From Helianthus annuus (lineage: Eukaryota; Streptophyta; Magnoliopsida; Asterales; Asteraceae), in the NCBI RefSeq assembly GCF_002127325.2, contig NC_035436.2, forward strand, positions 105,981,591-106,045,590: 64,000 bases of DNA, given 5' to 3'. Positions 38,101-50,160 of the stretch are shown here, in pieces. The notes beneath the pieces were generated by a model, which was not told the origin of the DNA, did no database searches, and worked only from the letters and a program-made list of their open reading frames with translations. The position numbers and the translations under genes are program-made. Within the stretch, counting starts at the first letter, position 1, and the number at the start of each line of letters is the position of its first letter.

Positions 38101-39130
38101 TTTCTTGTGACATTTGTGTTGTCACAGGCAGTAGCTCTGGTATCTCATCCTCCAGAGTTGCCGTTTTAATTGGTTTGGGGGGTTTTTGATTTTTCTTTTT
38201 GTTTGGCTTTTTGGGATTTGTAGGTGTGGGTTTCAAAACAGTTGGTCTGCTGTTTTGATCACCTAGAGCAGTGGGCTCAGCAGCAGATACCTGAGGAGCA
38301 GTGGTAGCTGCTAAATTCTGCTCAGGCACCTCTGCTTGTGTTTTGCAAGGTGCTAACATTCTTGAAAAAGTTTCAGTTGTTAAGCTATTTATTTGAGTAG
38401 ACTCACCTTGATTTATTGCAGCTAAATCATTCTTACTGAATTTCTTTTCAAAATAGTAACTTAAGAACCTTGGAAACAGTAAGAATGACTTTGTTTCAAC
38501 ATTATTAACCAAATCTTTAAAGATTTCCCAAGAGTAGTTAAAATTTTCTTCTTGAAGAATTGCATACCCCAGATTTTAAATCTTTAAAGGGATTTCATTG
38601 AAAGAAGTGGTCTTGTTTGAAACACATAGTAGGAGGGTATGAAATAAAAATCTGGTTGCAGAAGGAAAATAACCTTTTTGTAAGGTATGTTTCTTCATCA
38701 TTGTGGCTTCATACCCTCTTTCAATGAAGTCAGTTTGTAACTCGTTTTTAGTGAAAGAAGTTTTACCTTTCTGATCATCGAGTTGAAAGACCTCTGAAAT
38801 GGATTGTGGCGTGATTTGGATAGCTTTACCCTTTATAGAAGAGTGTATGGTGGTTGCAGTGTCTCCTTGTTTTTCAAGGGTTGCATTCTTCCAGAACTCC
38901 CTTTGGGTTTCCAAATAGATTGATGCATTGGCGGTGAACAAAGTTTTGTACTTTGATTTTGCCATGATGTTAATGATGGAATCGAAGACATCGGTGGTTC
39001 CTGGTTTTGTGAGAAGACCCAGGAGATTGTGAGATGATTTATATGGGATTTCAGTGGAGATTGCCTTTTGAGAGGCTGTTTCCGATGATGATTTAGATGT
39101 GGATTTTGTAGATGGCTTCGATTTTGTCAT
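35116..39130 (-). pseudogene. TE8 large ORF of unknown function, broken
   Basis: About 1338 codons from the ATG at 39130 to TAA at 35116-35118. Four TAA/TAG stops (38576, 38057, 37760, 35221), each a likely CAA/CAG change, and two frameshifts (about 36785 and 35703) interrupt an otherwise continuous protein. The N-terminal 250 residues have a folded look (YLETQREFWKNATL; GYFPSATRFLFHTLLLC; FLLFPRFLSYYFEKKF) and resemble, from memory, a domain found in retroelement-linked proteins of composites. The middle is T/P/S-rich and low complexity; the C-terminal third is charged and helical (RMREELVAADMETKDKLL). No catalytic motif seen. Gag-like role or captured gene are both possible. Confidence 0.75.
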
Positions 39131-41069
39131 TTTTGAATAAAATGATCGAAGAATTTTGTGGAAGATGAGATGAAATACTGCTTTGAGAAGAGAATTTTTA
39201 AGAATTCAATTCGACAGTAAAACCCTGTTTTGGTGGTGAGTGGGGGATTTTATAGGGAAGAAAGTGAATGCTGACGTGGCAGCCGTTACAAAAGGTCTGA
39301 CCACTATGTACTGCCCACGTGACAACCCCTGGTGAAATGGAAAATAATGGAGGACAGTTGTTTTGACAACCACTGATGGATCAATCATCAGTAGTTACAA
39401 CGGTAATGAAATGAAACAGTGGGTGTATCAGTGGATAGAACAATGATTTTAAACATCAGTGTTTTGAAAGAGCAGGAGTTGACTATCAACAGTGGACAGA
39501 CTTTAGAGAGAAGATGTTGAGGCACAACAGCATTTAGGGTACAACAGTGGTTGAAGACAATAATGACAATCATTAGCATAACAACTGTTTGTGCAGCAGT
39601 GTTTTGACTTTTGACAAATAATTTTAGCATCTGCTTGTTCAGATGTAGGAATTGATTTTATCTTGTGAAAGCACAATATCTTATCTAAGATCTGTTGAGC
39701 ACCAGAAATGCTATTCTTAACAAAATACATTTTAGATGTATATTATCAAGATTAAATTGCCAGCAGTTATCTACAGAAATTTTTGTTCAAGGTTTTGCCA
39801 AATGTCCATTATTCCAGACAGTGGTTTAGCATCCCAGATGATGAAGACATTTCTACTAAAGCTACTCATTTTGTGTCTAATTACTTGAACTAGAACATGA
39901 GTATCTCAGTAGTTCAAAATCAATGTGCAATCAATTTTTGATCTATGACAACCAAACTTGAGCTTAACATGACCTTGATATGTGTGCCATTTCCTTTTGA
40001 TCAGATTTAAGGATAGTAATTTCACACAAAAATAAGGAAATTGCATCCTGACCAGAGATGAACTTTTACTATAAAAAATGAGTAAAAGTACAAAATATAT
40101 TTTATAAAAAGTGATATATATCTGGTTTTATTTGAGAAAAACCCTTAAAAAAATAAAAGGAGTTTTGAAAATTATCAAAAGGATCTGACAGCTTACCAAA
40201 TAGGTTCATGATCATATCATTCTCAAGTTATTTTGACCATTGTTTGGGGTCATTTTTCTTGTCAATTGATTGTAAATTCTTCTTTTAAGATCAATCACTA
40301 GGGATGTCACTGTTACCTGAACGATTCCTGTATTTGATGAAAGCACACAGTTGCATGATCTCATTGTTTAACCTAACTTTAATCTCAAGAGTGTTTTATG
40401 CTTATACCCTTTTCCTTTGATTTCAAAAGTTTTGAGATAACCACACTTAGAGATTTGTTCATTTTCTTTTACCCTTTTTACCCTTTTTATTCACATGTTC
40501 AGAAATACTCACTGGGAGATTTTATTTTGAACACGCTTAGTCCAGAATCACTTTGAAGTAATGTTTTGAGAGATCTGGCCACATTTGTGCATGTTTTATT
40601 GCCAGATCTGACATTACATATGATTAAGACTGTTTTGACACCTTATTTTCTTAATGTGTTTTGACAAAGTTGATTTGGTCCTTTTGAGGGTTCTCAACCT
40701 ACCTTTGAGCACATAAGAATTTTGAATAAAGCTTTAGTGTAAAATATAAAAACATAACAAAATTTCATAACAACAGTTGAAATCAATTTTGAATGAAGAT
40801 GAACACACCATAGTTTTCAGATAAGTTTCCAGATCTGGAAACTATGAGTGATTTGTGCATGACATTATCAGTTGTATGAGATTTGTGAATCTTATGACAT
40901 CTTGGTTGCTTTACAGAGCTTTTTGAGTCATCATTTTGAACATGATTTCTCGTTACTCTGTTTTTCAACTGAAATACGACCAACCTTAGTATCAATGAAT
41001 TGTGAGCTGAACTGTTATGTCAAATTGATAGTTAGATCGAATTTGACTGTCCAGGCTCTGATGCCAATA
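39131..41069 (-). other. TE8 leader, 1.9 kb, no gene
   Basis: Non-coding leader between PBS (41055-41067) and the ORF start. Near the start codon (39215-39610) it contains a second cluster of CAGTG/CACTG words (ATCAGTGGAT, AACAGTGGAC, ACATCAGTGTTTT, AGCAGTGTTTT). The rest is A/T-rich without clear structure. Confidence 0.7.
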
Positions 41070-41882
41070 GTTAGGATCTGAGGCTGACATGATTGTGTTT
41101 GTTTGTGATGTTTAAACAAAACAAATAGATATGAGCAGTTTTAAGTGCAGCGGAAATGGATAACAAACTTTGTAAACACAATCAAAGGAGAATATAGTTT
41201 GATAAACAATTGCCTTTTCATAGAGTCAAATGATTACAATGAAAGTCAAAAGATTACAAGCATGCTTACAATACTATGCTCCCCCTCAGCCTGATACCCC
41301 AAGGTTGGTTGCACAAGATGAAAGGATTGGACTGAAGAAGAAGAAACCACTCAGTCAATCAAATGTAACAGTACAGGGTACTGTTACATTTATAGGCAAA
41401 TCAAACCACTGAAGCATCTTAGCTGACGTCACCATGATAGTGACTTCTAACAGCCTAACAACCTATAAACACTGATCTATACAAAACTACTGATGTCTAA
41501 CAACTGATTGATAATACAATACAATACAAAACAAGTCTAACACTGTTCACGTTCCACTGTTGTAGCCTAAGCACTGATTACTTGATCATCAGTGCTTCCT
41601 TCAAAGGTGATTAGTCTTTGAGTGGGCAGTGCTTGTGTCTTCAGCAGTACTTAAGAAACAGCAGTAGATAGAGCAACAGTGTTTGTCATAAGCAGTCTTT
41701 AGAGTTTCATCAGTGTTTGGTTCATCAGTTGTTGTAATGAGCAGTACTTAAGATCCATCAGCTGTTAGAACACCACTGTCAAGGGGAAAGCAAAGAGTAA
41801 ACTGCTGCTTATTGCTAGTCCACTGATGTGATCCGGTTTTGGCTTTAATTATCTGTTCCTCTGATAGGGTTCAATCCCAACA
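41070..41882 (-). repeat. TE8 5' LTR (813 bp)
   Basis: Same as the 3' LTR with a 5-bp ATACA expansion near 41520. Its inner end reads AGTTAGG instead of TGTTAGG, a change that does not affect the outer, integrase-used ends. The hairpin ATGTAACAGTAC/GTACTGTTACAT at 41363-41389 is perfect here. Confidence 0.9.
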
Positions 41883-44846
41883 AATCATCTACTTAAACTA
41901 TGTGAAAAATGTCAATGTGAAACAAATGTCATGTATGATGAATAACTAGAAGCTACTCAACCCCATAGAAAATGTACAAAACAATGTTTTTGAATAAACC
42001 TAAGTTTAAATCAAATGTTATGTTTTGCAAAAAAAACAATGCTTTATGATTACAAACATTTATGCAGTAATGTTAATCGCATACATTCAAGCCTTGCGAC
42101 TGTGGCGACAAACCCTTAAACGAATTAAAGGTTTATCTAAATTATGTAGTCGGATTCTGTCATTCCCAACTTCCAAACAAACCTAGGAAGTCGGAAACGG
42201 GAGTTGTCAATTCCTATGGTACCATTACATAAGTCCGAGCGGTGTGATCAATGTTAATGAATGTATTATTGTCCCGATTAAACACACCAAATGTCATAAC
42301 CAATGTAAGCATGCTATGAAAACCATGTACTAAGAATGCTAAGTAAACATGCCTAGTAGAAATGTTCATGTAAAACAATGTGCTAGCATGCTGAGTAAAC
42401 ATACATAGCAGAAATGTCATGTAAAACAATGTGTTCCATATGCTAAGTAAACATATGCAACAAATGTGTAGCAAATCAATGTGCTAGCATGCTTGACATA
42501 CATAGCAAAACACAATTGAAAGCATGTACTATAAGTGTACTAGGTGAAACTAGCATGTTTATGTCACAAAAGCATGAAATGCACGAAAGTAACACGTATG
42601 TACATGTGTATCACCCCAAAGTATTTGAAAACGGTAAAAGAGGGGAACTATGTACTCACTTGGGATTGCTAATTAGTCTTGAGAATAAGACCAATTTAAG
42701 CTCCAAGTATCACGAAATCAACCGGCACCTAGTATAGGTAACTATGTTAATAATTCGGCTCCTAAATCGGGAGATAGGATAGAATGAGGTTCTATAAATC
42801 AAATGAGTAATTGAACTCATATGGTATAATTTAATAGACCCTACATTCTGATTGGAAAGCCTACCTAAGTGCTTTTGACCCGTTTCGACACGTTATGGTA
42901 ACATAAGCTACTATAAGGCGTCGTTAGCGTAAAACTATGTTCGGATGGTAATCTATGTGCTATGTCAAGTCTTACATGCCCAATTATCCTTAAACATGTT
43001 ACAAAATTAGATTACTTGTCAAAAATATGTTCACATAGGCAAAAATACGGATTTTAGCTTCAAAAGGGCATTTTGGTCATTTCCTATGGGCATACAAGCT
43101 AACTAGCATATGACTAACCAATCCTATGTGATCATAAGGTATAACCTCTGAGGTTATTCCCTATGCAACTATGATCACTAACTAAGCTTGGTCGGATCCT
43201 AAAGATCGACCAACCGGGTCGGGTTCGAAAGTGTAAGCGGTTGTTTAGACCGCTTAACTTACGACCCTAAACAAGCACTAACTAAGAGTGTCGAGTTAAA
43301 CATGTCAAAACATGTTTAACCTACTGATTTGGTATCAAAACAAAGTGTTTTGATACCCTAAAGTAGTTCCATTGCAAAATGCGTGCTAAAACGCATTTTG
43401 ACCGAAACTTTGACTCGACACTACAACTAATTAACGTGGTAATCAGCGGCTATAATCACGAAGGATTATAACTATCGTGATTACAATCACGTTTCAAAGT
43501 TCAATTGAACTTTGACTTGACCAATTGATGGTCAAAACCGAAAGTCAAACTGTTGGCCAAACTGTTTGACTTTCTTCACAAACATAAGGAAAAAGCAATA
43601 AAAGAATGAAAGAAGCTCACTTAGGGTCTTTGCTATCTTTTCTACAAAGAAGACAAAGTCCCAATCAACTTGAGAATGCTCCCAAAGCAGATGTGAAGGA
43701 GAGAAAGAAGGAATGAGCAAGGAATGAAGTGAACTTGGATGGCTATTTATAGTTGTGTTGATGCTCTAGGATCATCACAAGTGTTTTGTTTGGCCATTAA
43801 GCAATAAATCACAACCATACATGTGTTAAAGCCAGCTAATATTACTTGGGAAGGTGTTAACTTGGCTACCACACAAAGAAATTGCCAAAAACAGCCCGTG
43901 AAGTATCAACAGTTTGCTAAAATTGAGTTTCTGGTCGCTGGGCTGCTCAGGCGCCCCGCGTAAGAGTTGGGGGTGGGCTTACGCGCCCCGCTTGAGTTCC
44001 CCAGATCAGCAAACTTTGAAAATTTACAGTTTTGGTCCCTGCATGAAATCGAGTCCATTTCAGGCCTTTTTGACCCCCGTATAGCCATTTTCAAGGCTCT
44101 ACAAGGTCAATAAAGTTTAGAGGACTCAAAATATGCTTGGAACATTCTCGGATGTCGACTTGTTTGGTCGTACGGTCGCGTTGTTCGTTAATTTACGACG
44201 AAACTCAAACGGACGTAAAAACGAACCAAATTAAGAGACGAATGGAATTTTTGCATGCCGATCACTAAAATAAAAATATTTTAGTGTGTACAAAAATTTT
44301 GGATGTCCAGATGTGGCCAGAACGTAAGATATGCGCGAAAATGAAAACTTACGCCGTTTTTGACACTTTTAGTCCCTGTAAGATCATGTAAGCATGTTTT
44401 CGCACATCGAACCTATCAAAGCTTATTTCTAAGCCATGTTTAGGTTATATATGGTATGTTTAACTTATGATCAAGTTCCGGACTGTACGTTGCCTTACGA
44501 AATGGAAGACTTTTGCAAGTTGACGCAATTAGTCCCTGAGAGCGAATAAACTTGTTTTTGCCATACCAAAGCCTTTAAAACTTATTTCTAAGTTATGTAA
44601 AGGTTATTTAAGGTATGTTAAGTTTATGATGATGTTCCGGAGTATTTGTCGCGTTAAACTGATTACGTTTACGCACCAGTTCACGTATAACTTTCCAGAA
44701 AGCGATATAGAGTTCAAAATCGATCAAAAATCAAAACGGGCACAAAACCAAACATAAATGACAAACATTGGGATCAAAACACACTGTATTATTAATATTG
44801 TATTGTTCAAAGTCTGCCAAATGATATCACAAGCACAGATGTCACA
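41883..44846 (-). repeat. TE6 5' LTR, second segment
   Basis: Resumes with the TSD copy AATCA and matches 25011-28369 except that TE7 is absent. TATAAATAG candidate at 43743-43751 on the minus strand; 62-bp repeat set at about 42318-42460. Ends GATGTCACA at 44846, followed by the TE6 TSD ATATC. Confidence 0.92.
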
Positions 44847-44851
44847 ATATC

Positions 44852-45679
44852 CAAGAAGTTGTTACCCACAGAATAAGCAAGTCTGAATTTTTATGTTTAT
44901 ATCTCGTCACAATCTACTAAATGTGTAAAAACCTACTGGCATATCCGCAGTGAGATTGTTTATCACATTTTACGTTCCAATTCTTTAGCATGTTGTGATA
45001 GTCCACTGATGTACTATCATTTCCTCTTTTCACAACAAAACTCATTTTTGATTTTATTATGTTTTTGTATTTTTCAAATTTTCTAATGTTTTTGGATTTT
45101 CTGAAATTTTCTACTCCCCCTAAAATGCAAACACATTAAAGAAAATAGAAAACAAACTATACATAAAGTTGACAACCGATATCAAATAGCATCCAATCGC
45201 CATTCACTTGGCATAAACAACCAGAACTCCCCCTCTCAACAAACTATTTTCTCATTATGATTTCAAAACACCTAAGTTTGTTTTAATCAAAATGATTTTT
45301 CCAAAAATAAGTTTGTTTTTACCAATTGTAGAGTTGCTTTGTAAGTTAGGGATATGGTTCATCATATTGTTCATCAAGCACTTGTATGAAGATTTCATCA
45401 AGTTCAACTTAATGACCTTGACAAATCCTTTGTACCAATTGTAAAAATACAAACACCTGTACCGTGTTGTAGGAAACAAACATCCACACACGACATTTTA
45501 CTAATCAAAGATGCCGATTCCTGCTTCGCACTTACCAACCTGGAAGCTCCGGCATAGTCCTTTAACCTGTAAAATTTAAACTCATTCAAAATCTTTCAAA
45601 CAATCTATTCAAAAACTGGAATGATGCCGATTCCTGATCCACGATTACAAACTTGGGATCTCTGGCATAGTCCGACGTT
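44852..45679 (-). other. TE5 3' non-coding region, proximal part
   Basis: A/T-rich, several CTCCCCCT pyrimidine tracts (near 45112 and 45228). A duplicated block, GATGCCGATTCCTG...GGCATAGTCC, occurs at 45510-45559 and 45622-45674 (112 bp apart). Small ORFs here have no family signature; the position where copia protease and pol would be expected is empty. Confidence 0.65.
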
Positions 45680-48600
45680 TCAAGGGAAAAGAATTTCCAC
45701 CAAAGTCTTTTCAGACTTGAGGGTTTTCAATTCTTGCTCGGTAGGGTTAAAAGTTGCCCTTTTAGTTGCATAGAAATCTTTAACCCCTTTTGCTTTCCCA
45801 CTAAGCATTTTCCCAAAAATTTTCTTAACATTCCCATTGAATGTTTTCTCGACACCAAACTCATTTTTCTCAGAATAAAACTGATTTGAAATTTCAACTT
45901 TACCAATTTTTTGTTTCGCTTTCTCAAATTCCAGTGATGGAAATTCATCATCATTCACTGGATTTGTGGAACCAGATTCATCGCTGACTTTCTCATCAAC
46001 CTTTTTAACAACCCACACTTGGTTGTCTTTTGCTATCTTTTTGTAAACATTCCTTTTAGAACACTCACTAACCTCATAAGTTGAGTTTTAAAAAATTTTA
46101 AATTTTTCAGTTGGCGGTTCAGCATCAACTACTTTTTCTTTCAATTTGTCAGAAACTCCCTGTTTTGTCTTGGCATTTTTCGGACAGTTCCACGCAATAT
46201 GACCAACTTCATTACATTTGTAACAGGTTCGAGTTTCTCTTGGATGAAACACTCCAGTTCCATTCCTCTTCTTCTCAGCAAGAAACTCCTGGTTTGATTG
46301 TTTCCAGAACGGTTTCTTCTGTTCGTTTTCAGCACTTCCACCTGAAACAAATTCTGCTTTTGTTTTAGAATTTTTCTCATTTTTATAATTTTATGGTGGA
46401 ATATAACCAAGACCTTTCTTTTTGAGCTACCGTTATGGTTTGGTTTCTTTTGAAAACCTGAACCAGAACTGTAACCTTTTTTCTTGTTTAAACGTTGTTG
46501 AACTCTTGAAGTGTACTTTTTAGGTTTTCCAATAAGATTTAAATCTTTTATTTCAGAAATATTAATTTCTGTCATTTTTAAAACCTTTTTGATCATGTCA
46601 AACCTAACACTTCTTATTGGAAACTCTTTGTCAGAGTATAATTTGTCAGAATCATATAAAGTGTATGCAACTTCAAATGTTTCATCATCCAAATTTGATT
46701 TTGATAACAAAAACTCTTTACTGTAAGCCTTTTTGACCGACGTTTTTGGACCATTGACTGGCGAACTTGAACCTCCAAACTCTGACTTTGACTCAAACTC
46801 CTCATTAGTATCTAACACCTGATCGACCACCTTTTTGATTAATTCAGACTCATAATCAGTGTCAGACGATGTGTAAGTAACGTCAATGTTTTCCGGTAAA
46901 TCATCATTTGTATCGGTTTTTAGCTTTATATTGACTGCTTTTTCAAGTTGCTCCTCGTTTGGTTTCCTAAGAGAATACCCTTTCTAGATTGGAGACGGAC
47001 ACTTGTTATAGCTAACAGTCAGTTTCTTACCGGTATCCTTCTTCTGTGACTTCTCATCCAGTAAAGCTTCCATTCCTGCAACAGTTGGATAAATTCGATC
47101 AATTAGATAATCTGAACTAGAGTAACTCTGCAATAAACATCTAATTCTCTCGTTCTCAATCTTCTCAGTTTCCAACTCTTGCTTCCATTTAGCACTTTCT
47201 TCGATATAGAAGTTGATAGCTTTTTGCTTTGACATCATCACAACATTCATCATTGTCAAAGCATCTTCTCTCTCAGAGTTAGTCTTTTGAAGACCAGTTA
47301 TAGTTCTGTTCAAGATATCATAGGATTCTTTCACATAATTGAGATTGAACAATAACTTCTCCTTCAACTTCTCATACTCTGCCAATTTCTCGTTTTTGAC
47401 TACACATTCTTTGCAAGATTCAAGACACTTAGTACAAGGCTTGATATCCTCTACAATCCTTTCAATTTCAACTATCTTTTCAGCTTCAACCACTTTCTCT
47501 TCTTCTTTCACCTTTTCTACTTCATCAACCTACACAGTTTCAACAAGATTCTCAGCAACACTGTGAGCAATACTTTCAGTCTTCATTTCTTGTCGTTCTT
47601 TTGCAGCTCGTTTCTCCTTTAGCTTCTCCATGCGATCTGCAAAATAGAAGTGAAAACTTTTAGGAGAAAGATGAGATTTTGCAATGTTAATATGTTTTTC
47701 TTCCTCATCATCATTGCTATCATCTGTTGGTGACTGATCAAATTCTACAGATTTTTCAGAACTATTATCTGATGAACCAGTATCAGATGGAGTTTTATCA
47801 AAAACAATTTCCTTTTCTGAACTAACATCACTTTGAACACTCTCATCTGGACTCTGTGATCTTTCATCAGCATTTTCTGAGCTTTCATCAGATGCAACAG
47901 ACTCTTTTTCCACATTCTTCACAGTTTCACCAATAGACTTCATCCATGTGGCAAACATATCTGGTTCTTTAACAATCTTAGCAATGAACGCTTTGAATTC
48001 TCCTTTTTCATCAACAAACATATCCCAGCTAAAACCTTCAGGTAGCCTTTCATCATCTTGATCAACTAAGCATGCTTTGCCTTCGGGTAATATGTAATTG
48101 TTCCAATTAAAATCTACCAAACACGCTCTCTTTGAATCTTCAATCTTTCTACCATGAGCCACCTGTGTTTCTTGCTGTTGACCAACCTGTTGATAAATGG
48201 CTTTTCGGTAGTAGTCGTCTTTTCCGAACGGATTATGAGCATTACTAGCCTCTCGGTTCTTGCACTCTCGTTTGAAATGGCCTTTCTCCCTGCATCTAAA
48301 ACAAGTAACTTTAGATTTATCAAAACCTAAAGTAGATACGTGTGCATCAAGAAAGTCGTTTCTCCCAGTAATCATCTTGAACTTTTCAGCACGTCTAAGA
48401 ACGCTAGCTAGACACCATTTGATGTCCATTAACTCCATTTCTTTGGCGTCTATCTGATAGTAATCCTCCTTGGTGAGCATAGGATTCCCGATACGACCAG
48501 CAACCAATCCTTCATAAGATAACAATACAGAACCAAGTAACGCCATGTGATCTTTCGCGACTTCTTCCGAAAAACTTTGGCCGTATGGAAGATTCAACGC

Positions 48601-49445
48601 GATGTTGCACTGGATCGCATAACCATTTCCTGTCTTTGTGCTTTGAGAGTGAAAATTTGTAGTTGACTTTTTCGGATTAACACTCGGAAATGAAGAAAAT
48701 CTATTGCTTTTTTTTTTTAATTCTGATCAGCTTTTTCTGTTGAATCCCCAGCACTGAATGCAGTCTGAATTTTCGGGCTTCTCTCTGTTTCTGGAACTGG
48801 ACCACTACCTTTGTAATACATTTTTACATCCTGTTGACCACTTGGACTGTTCATCCTCGCGTTCTTTTGCTGTTCCAAATCCTGACTTTCAATCTTTTCG
48901 ATAAACTGAGAAATAGTCAACCCATTATAAACACCCGTATTCTTCAGAATCATCAAATAAGTTCCCCAGTCTTTTTGCGGTAACGCATCCGCCAACTTGT
49001 CTACCCACTCATCCCGATCTTTCGTAATACTCAACATAGACATAGATCGAACCAAGTGGCAGTAACGTTCAATTAACTTCTTTGTGTCTTCACCTGGTAG
49101 ACAGCTAAACAGATCAAACTCTTTCTTGAGCAACGCTTTCTTGCTCTTAATCATGTTCTCACTACCCTCAAATTTCACATGAAGAGCATCCCAAATTGAC
49201 TTTGACGTTTTGTCATGCTGAAGCAATATGAAAATGTCTTCTTTAATTGCTTGTTGTAATAGACTGATCATCATTTTCTCAGCTTTGTACATTTCCCGTT
49301 CTTGATCAGTAAATTCTGAAAGTTTTTTGATAACCTTCAAATCTGTGCGTGGTAACACATACTTCTTTAGAATACATTCCCAAGACCTAAGATGATTTGC
49401 CTGAACCCAGTTTTCGAATCTGTCTTTCCACCCGTAGTATTCTTC
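45680..49445 (-). pseudogene. TE5 gag, main part
   Basis: From the TE9 insertion point the reading gives a UBN2/DUF4219-type gag core (YYGWKDRFENWVQ; SIWDALHVKFEG; LPGEDTKKLIERYCHLV), a CCHC knuckle CFRCREKGHFKREC (48262-48303), a long acidic and lysine/glutamate-rich region that is probably coiled coil (about 46984-47530), and a second knuckle CYKCNEVGHIAWNC (46184-46225). Breaks: frame change at the A11 run 48708-48718, stops at 47530 and 46984, a one-base change near 46433, and TAA codons near 46393 and 46090. The end is the TGA/TAA class stop at 45680. No pol follows. Confidence 0.85.
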
Positions 49446-49954
49446 TGTCACACCCCCAAAATCCACCCGCGGAATACCACCGCTTGGGAGCGCGACTGAC
49501 CAGGATCAAGCCATCAATCATATCAAACATAGCATTTAATAATAATAAAAGTAATTAACGTAAGTCACCATGACATGATTGATGTTTCAAAACCAAATAC
49601 TGTTTTAAGTAGCGGAAGCATAGTAAAGTAAATTCAAAACGAGTTATGAGTTCGACATCATTAACGATCCATCTGCCCACAACGACCTGCTCCTTCCCTG
49701 TGCAAGCTCCCAAGTATACCTAAGGTCCTGCAAGGCATGCAGCAAATAATCAACAAACTAGTTGAGCGAGTTCACAGAAAGTAAGTTCATCACATGCATA
49801 AGTGTAGCTAGTGGGGGCTTCCCATACTAGTGTGTACTAAAGGTGGGGGCTTCCCATGTTCATCCGGGTTAATGAGGGCTTCTCATTAACGGTACTTACT
49901 AGACTAACTTCCGACCATGTGTTCTTCTTTACCGAGAACAGGAAAACGTACAGG

Positions 49955-50160
49955 GTCGCGTAGGCTTTACGTGACGTGCCCTTCCCCGAGGACAGTGGTA
50001 CGTGTGGGGGCTACGTAGGCTTTACGCAGCGTGGCCTTCCGACCTGGAAGCCAGTGAATGGTATTGGGTTACGTAGGCTTTACGTAACGTGTCCTTCCCG
50101 ACCCGGGAGACATATGGCAAGTATACTGGGTTACGTAGGCTTTACGTAACGTGTCCTGAC
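49955..50160 (-). repeat. Four-copy ACGTAGGCTTTACGT array in TE9 LTR
   Basis: Four units of about 30 bp, spaced 55-65 bp, each with CGTAGGCTTTACG followed by a TGTCCTT-type word. Copies three and four are nearly identical. The second LTR repeats the array at 57277-57482. At the equivalent place TE10 has a different repeat. Confidence 0.85.

Larger units (their letters stand above)
34258..41882 (-). mobile_element. TE8, non-autonomous LTR retroelement with an unknown 1.3-kb-codon protein
   Basis: LTRs (809 and 813 bp) start TGTTAGGATC and end CAATCCCAACA; TSD AATCA at 34253-34257 and 41883-41887. PBS-like GGCTCTGATGCCA (41055-41067) and PPT complement ATCTCCCCCTG (35067-35077) fix the minus orientation. 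The internal region encodes one long protein with no protease, RT, RNase H or integrase signature, so mobility depends on another element. The LTRs differ at about 16 sites plus a 5-bp indel by eye, roughly 2 percent. Confidence 0.9.
24265..44846 (-). mobile_element. TE6, Ty3/gypsy chromovirus with very long LTRs (split by TE8)
   Basis: Both LTRs begin TGTCACACCCCGGCCGCG and end GATGTCACA on the + strand; TSD ATATC at 24260-24264 and 44847-44851 places the insertion in the TE5 3' region. Internal region 28370-33504 has PBS, gag, pol with chromodomain and PPT on the minus strand. Two frameshifts and three stops make it defective. Gene order protease-RT-RNase H-integrase-chromodomain excludes an Ogre/Tat element despite the long LTRs. 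Confidence 0.94.

Noticed and set aside
35116..39130. Host gene captured between LTRs with introns
   Set aside because: The frame runs without introns; stops and shifts are single-base lesions. Capture of a processed gene remains possible but not supported.
24265..44846. Ogre/Tat element because of 4-kb LTRs
   Set aside because: Pol ends in a chromodomain directly after integrase and has no second RNase H domain that I can see.
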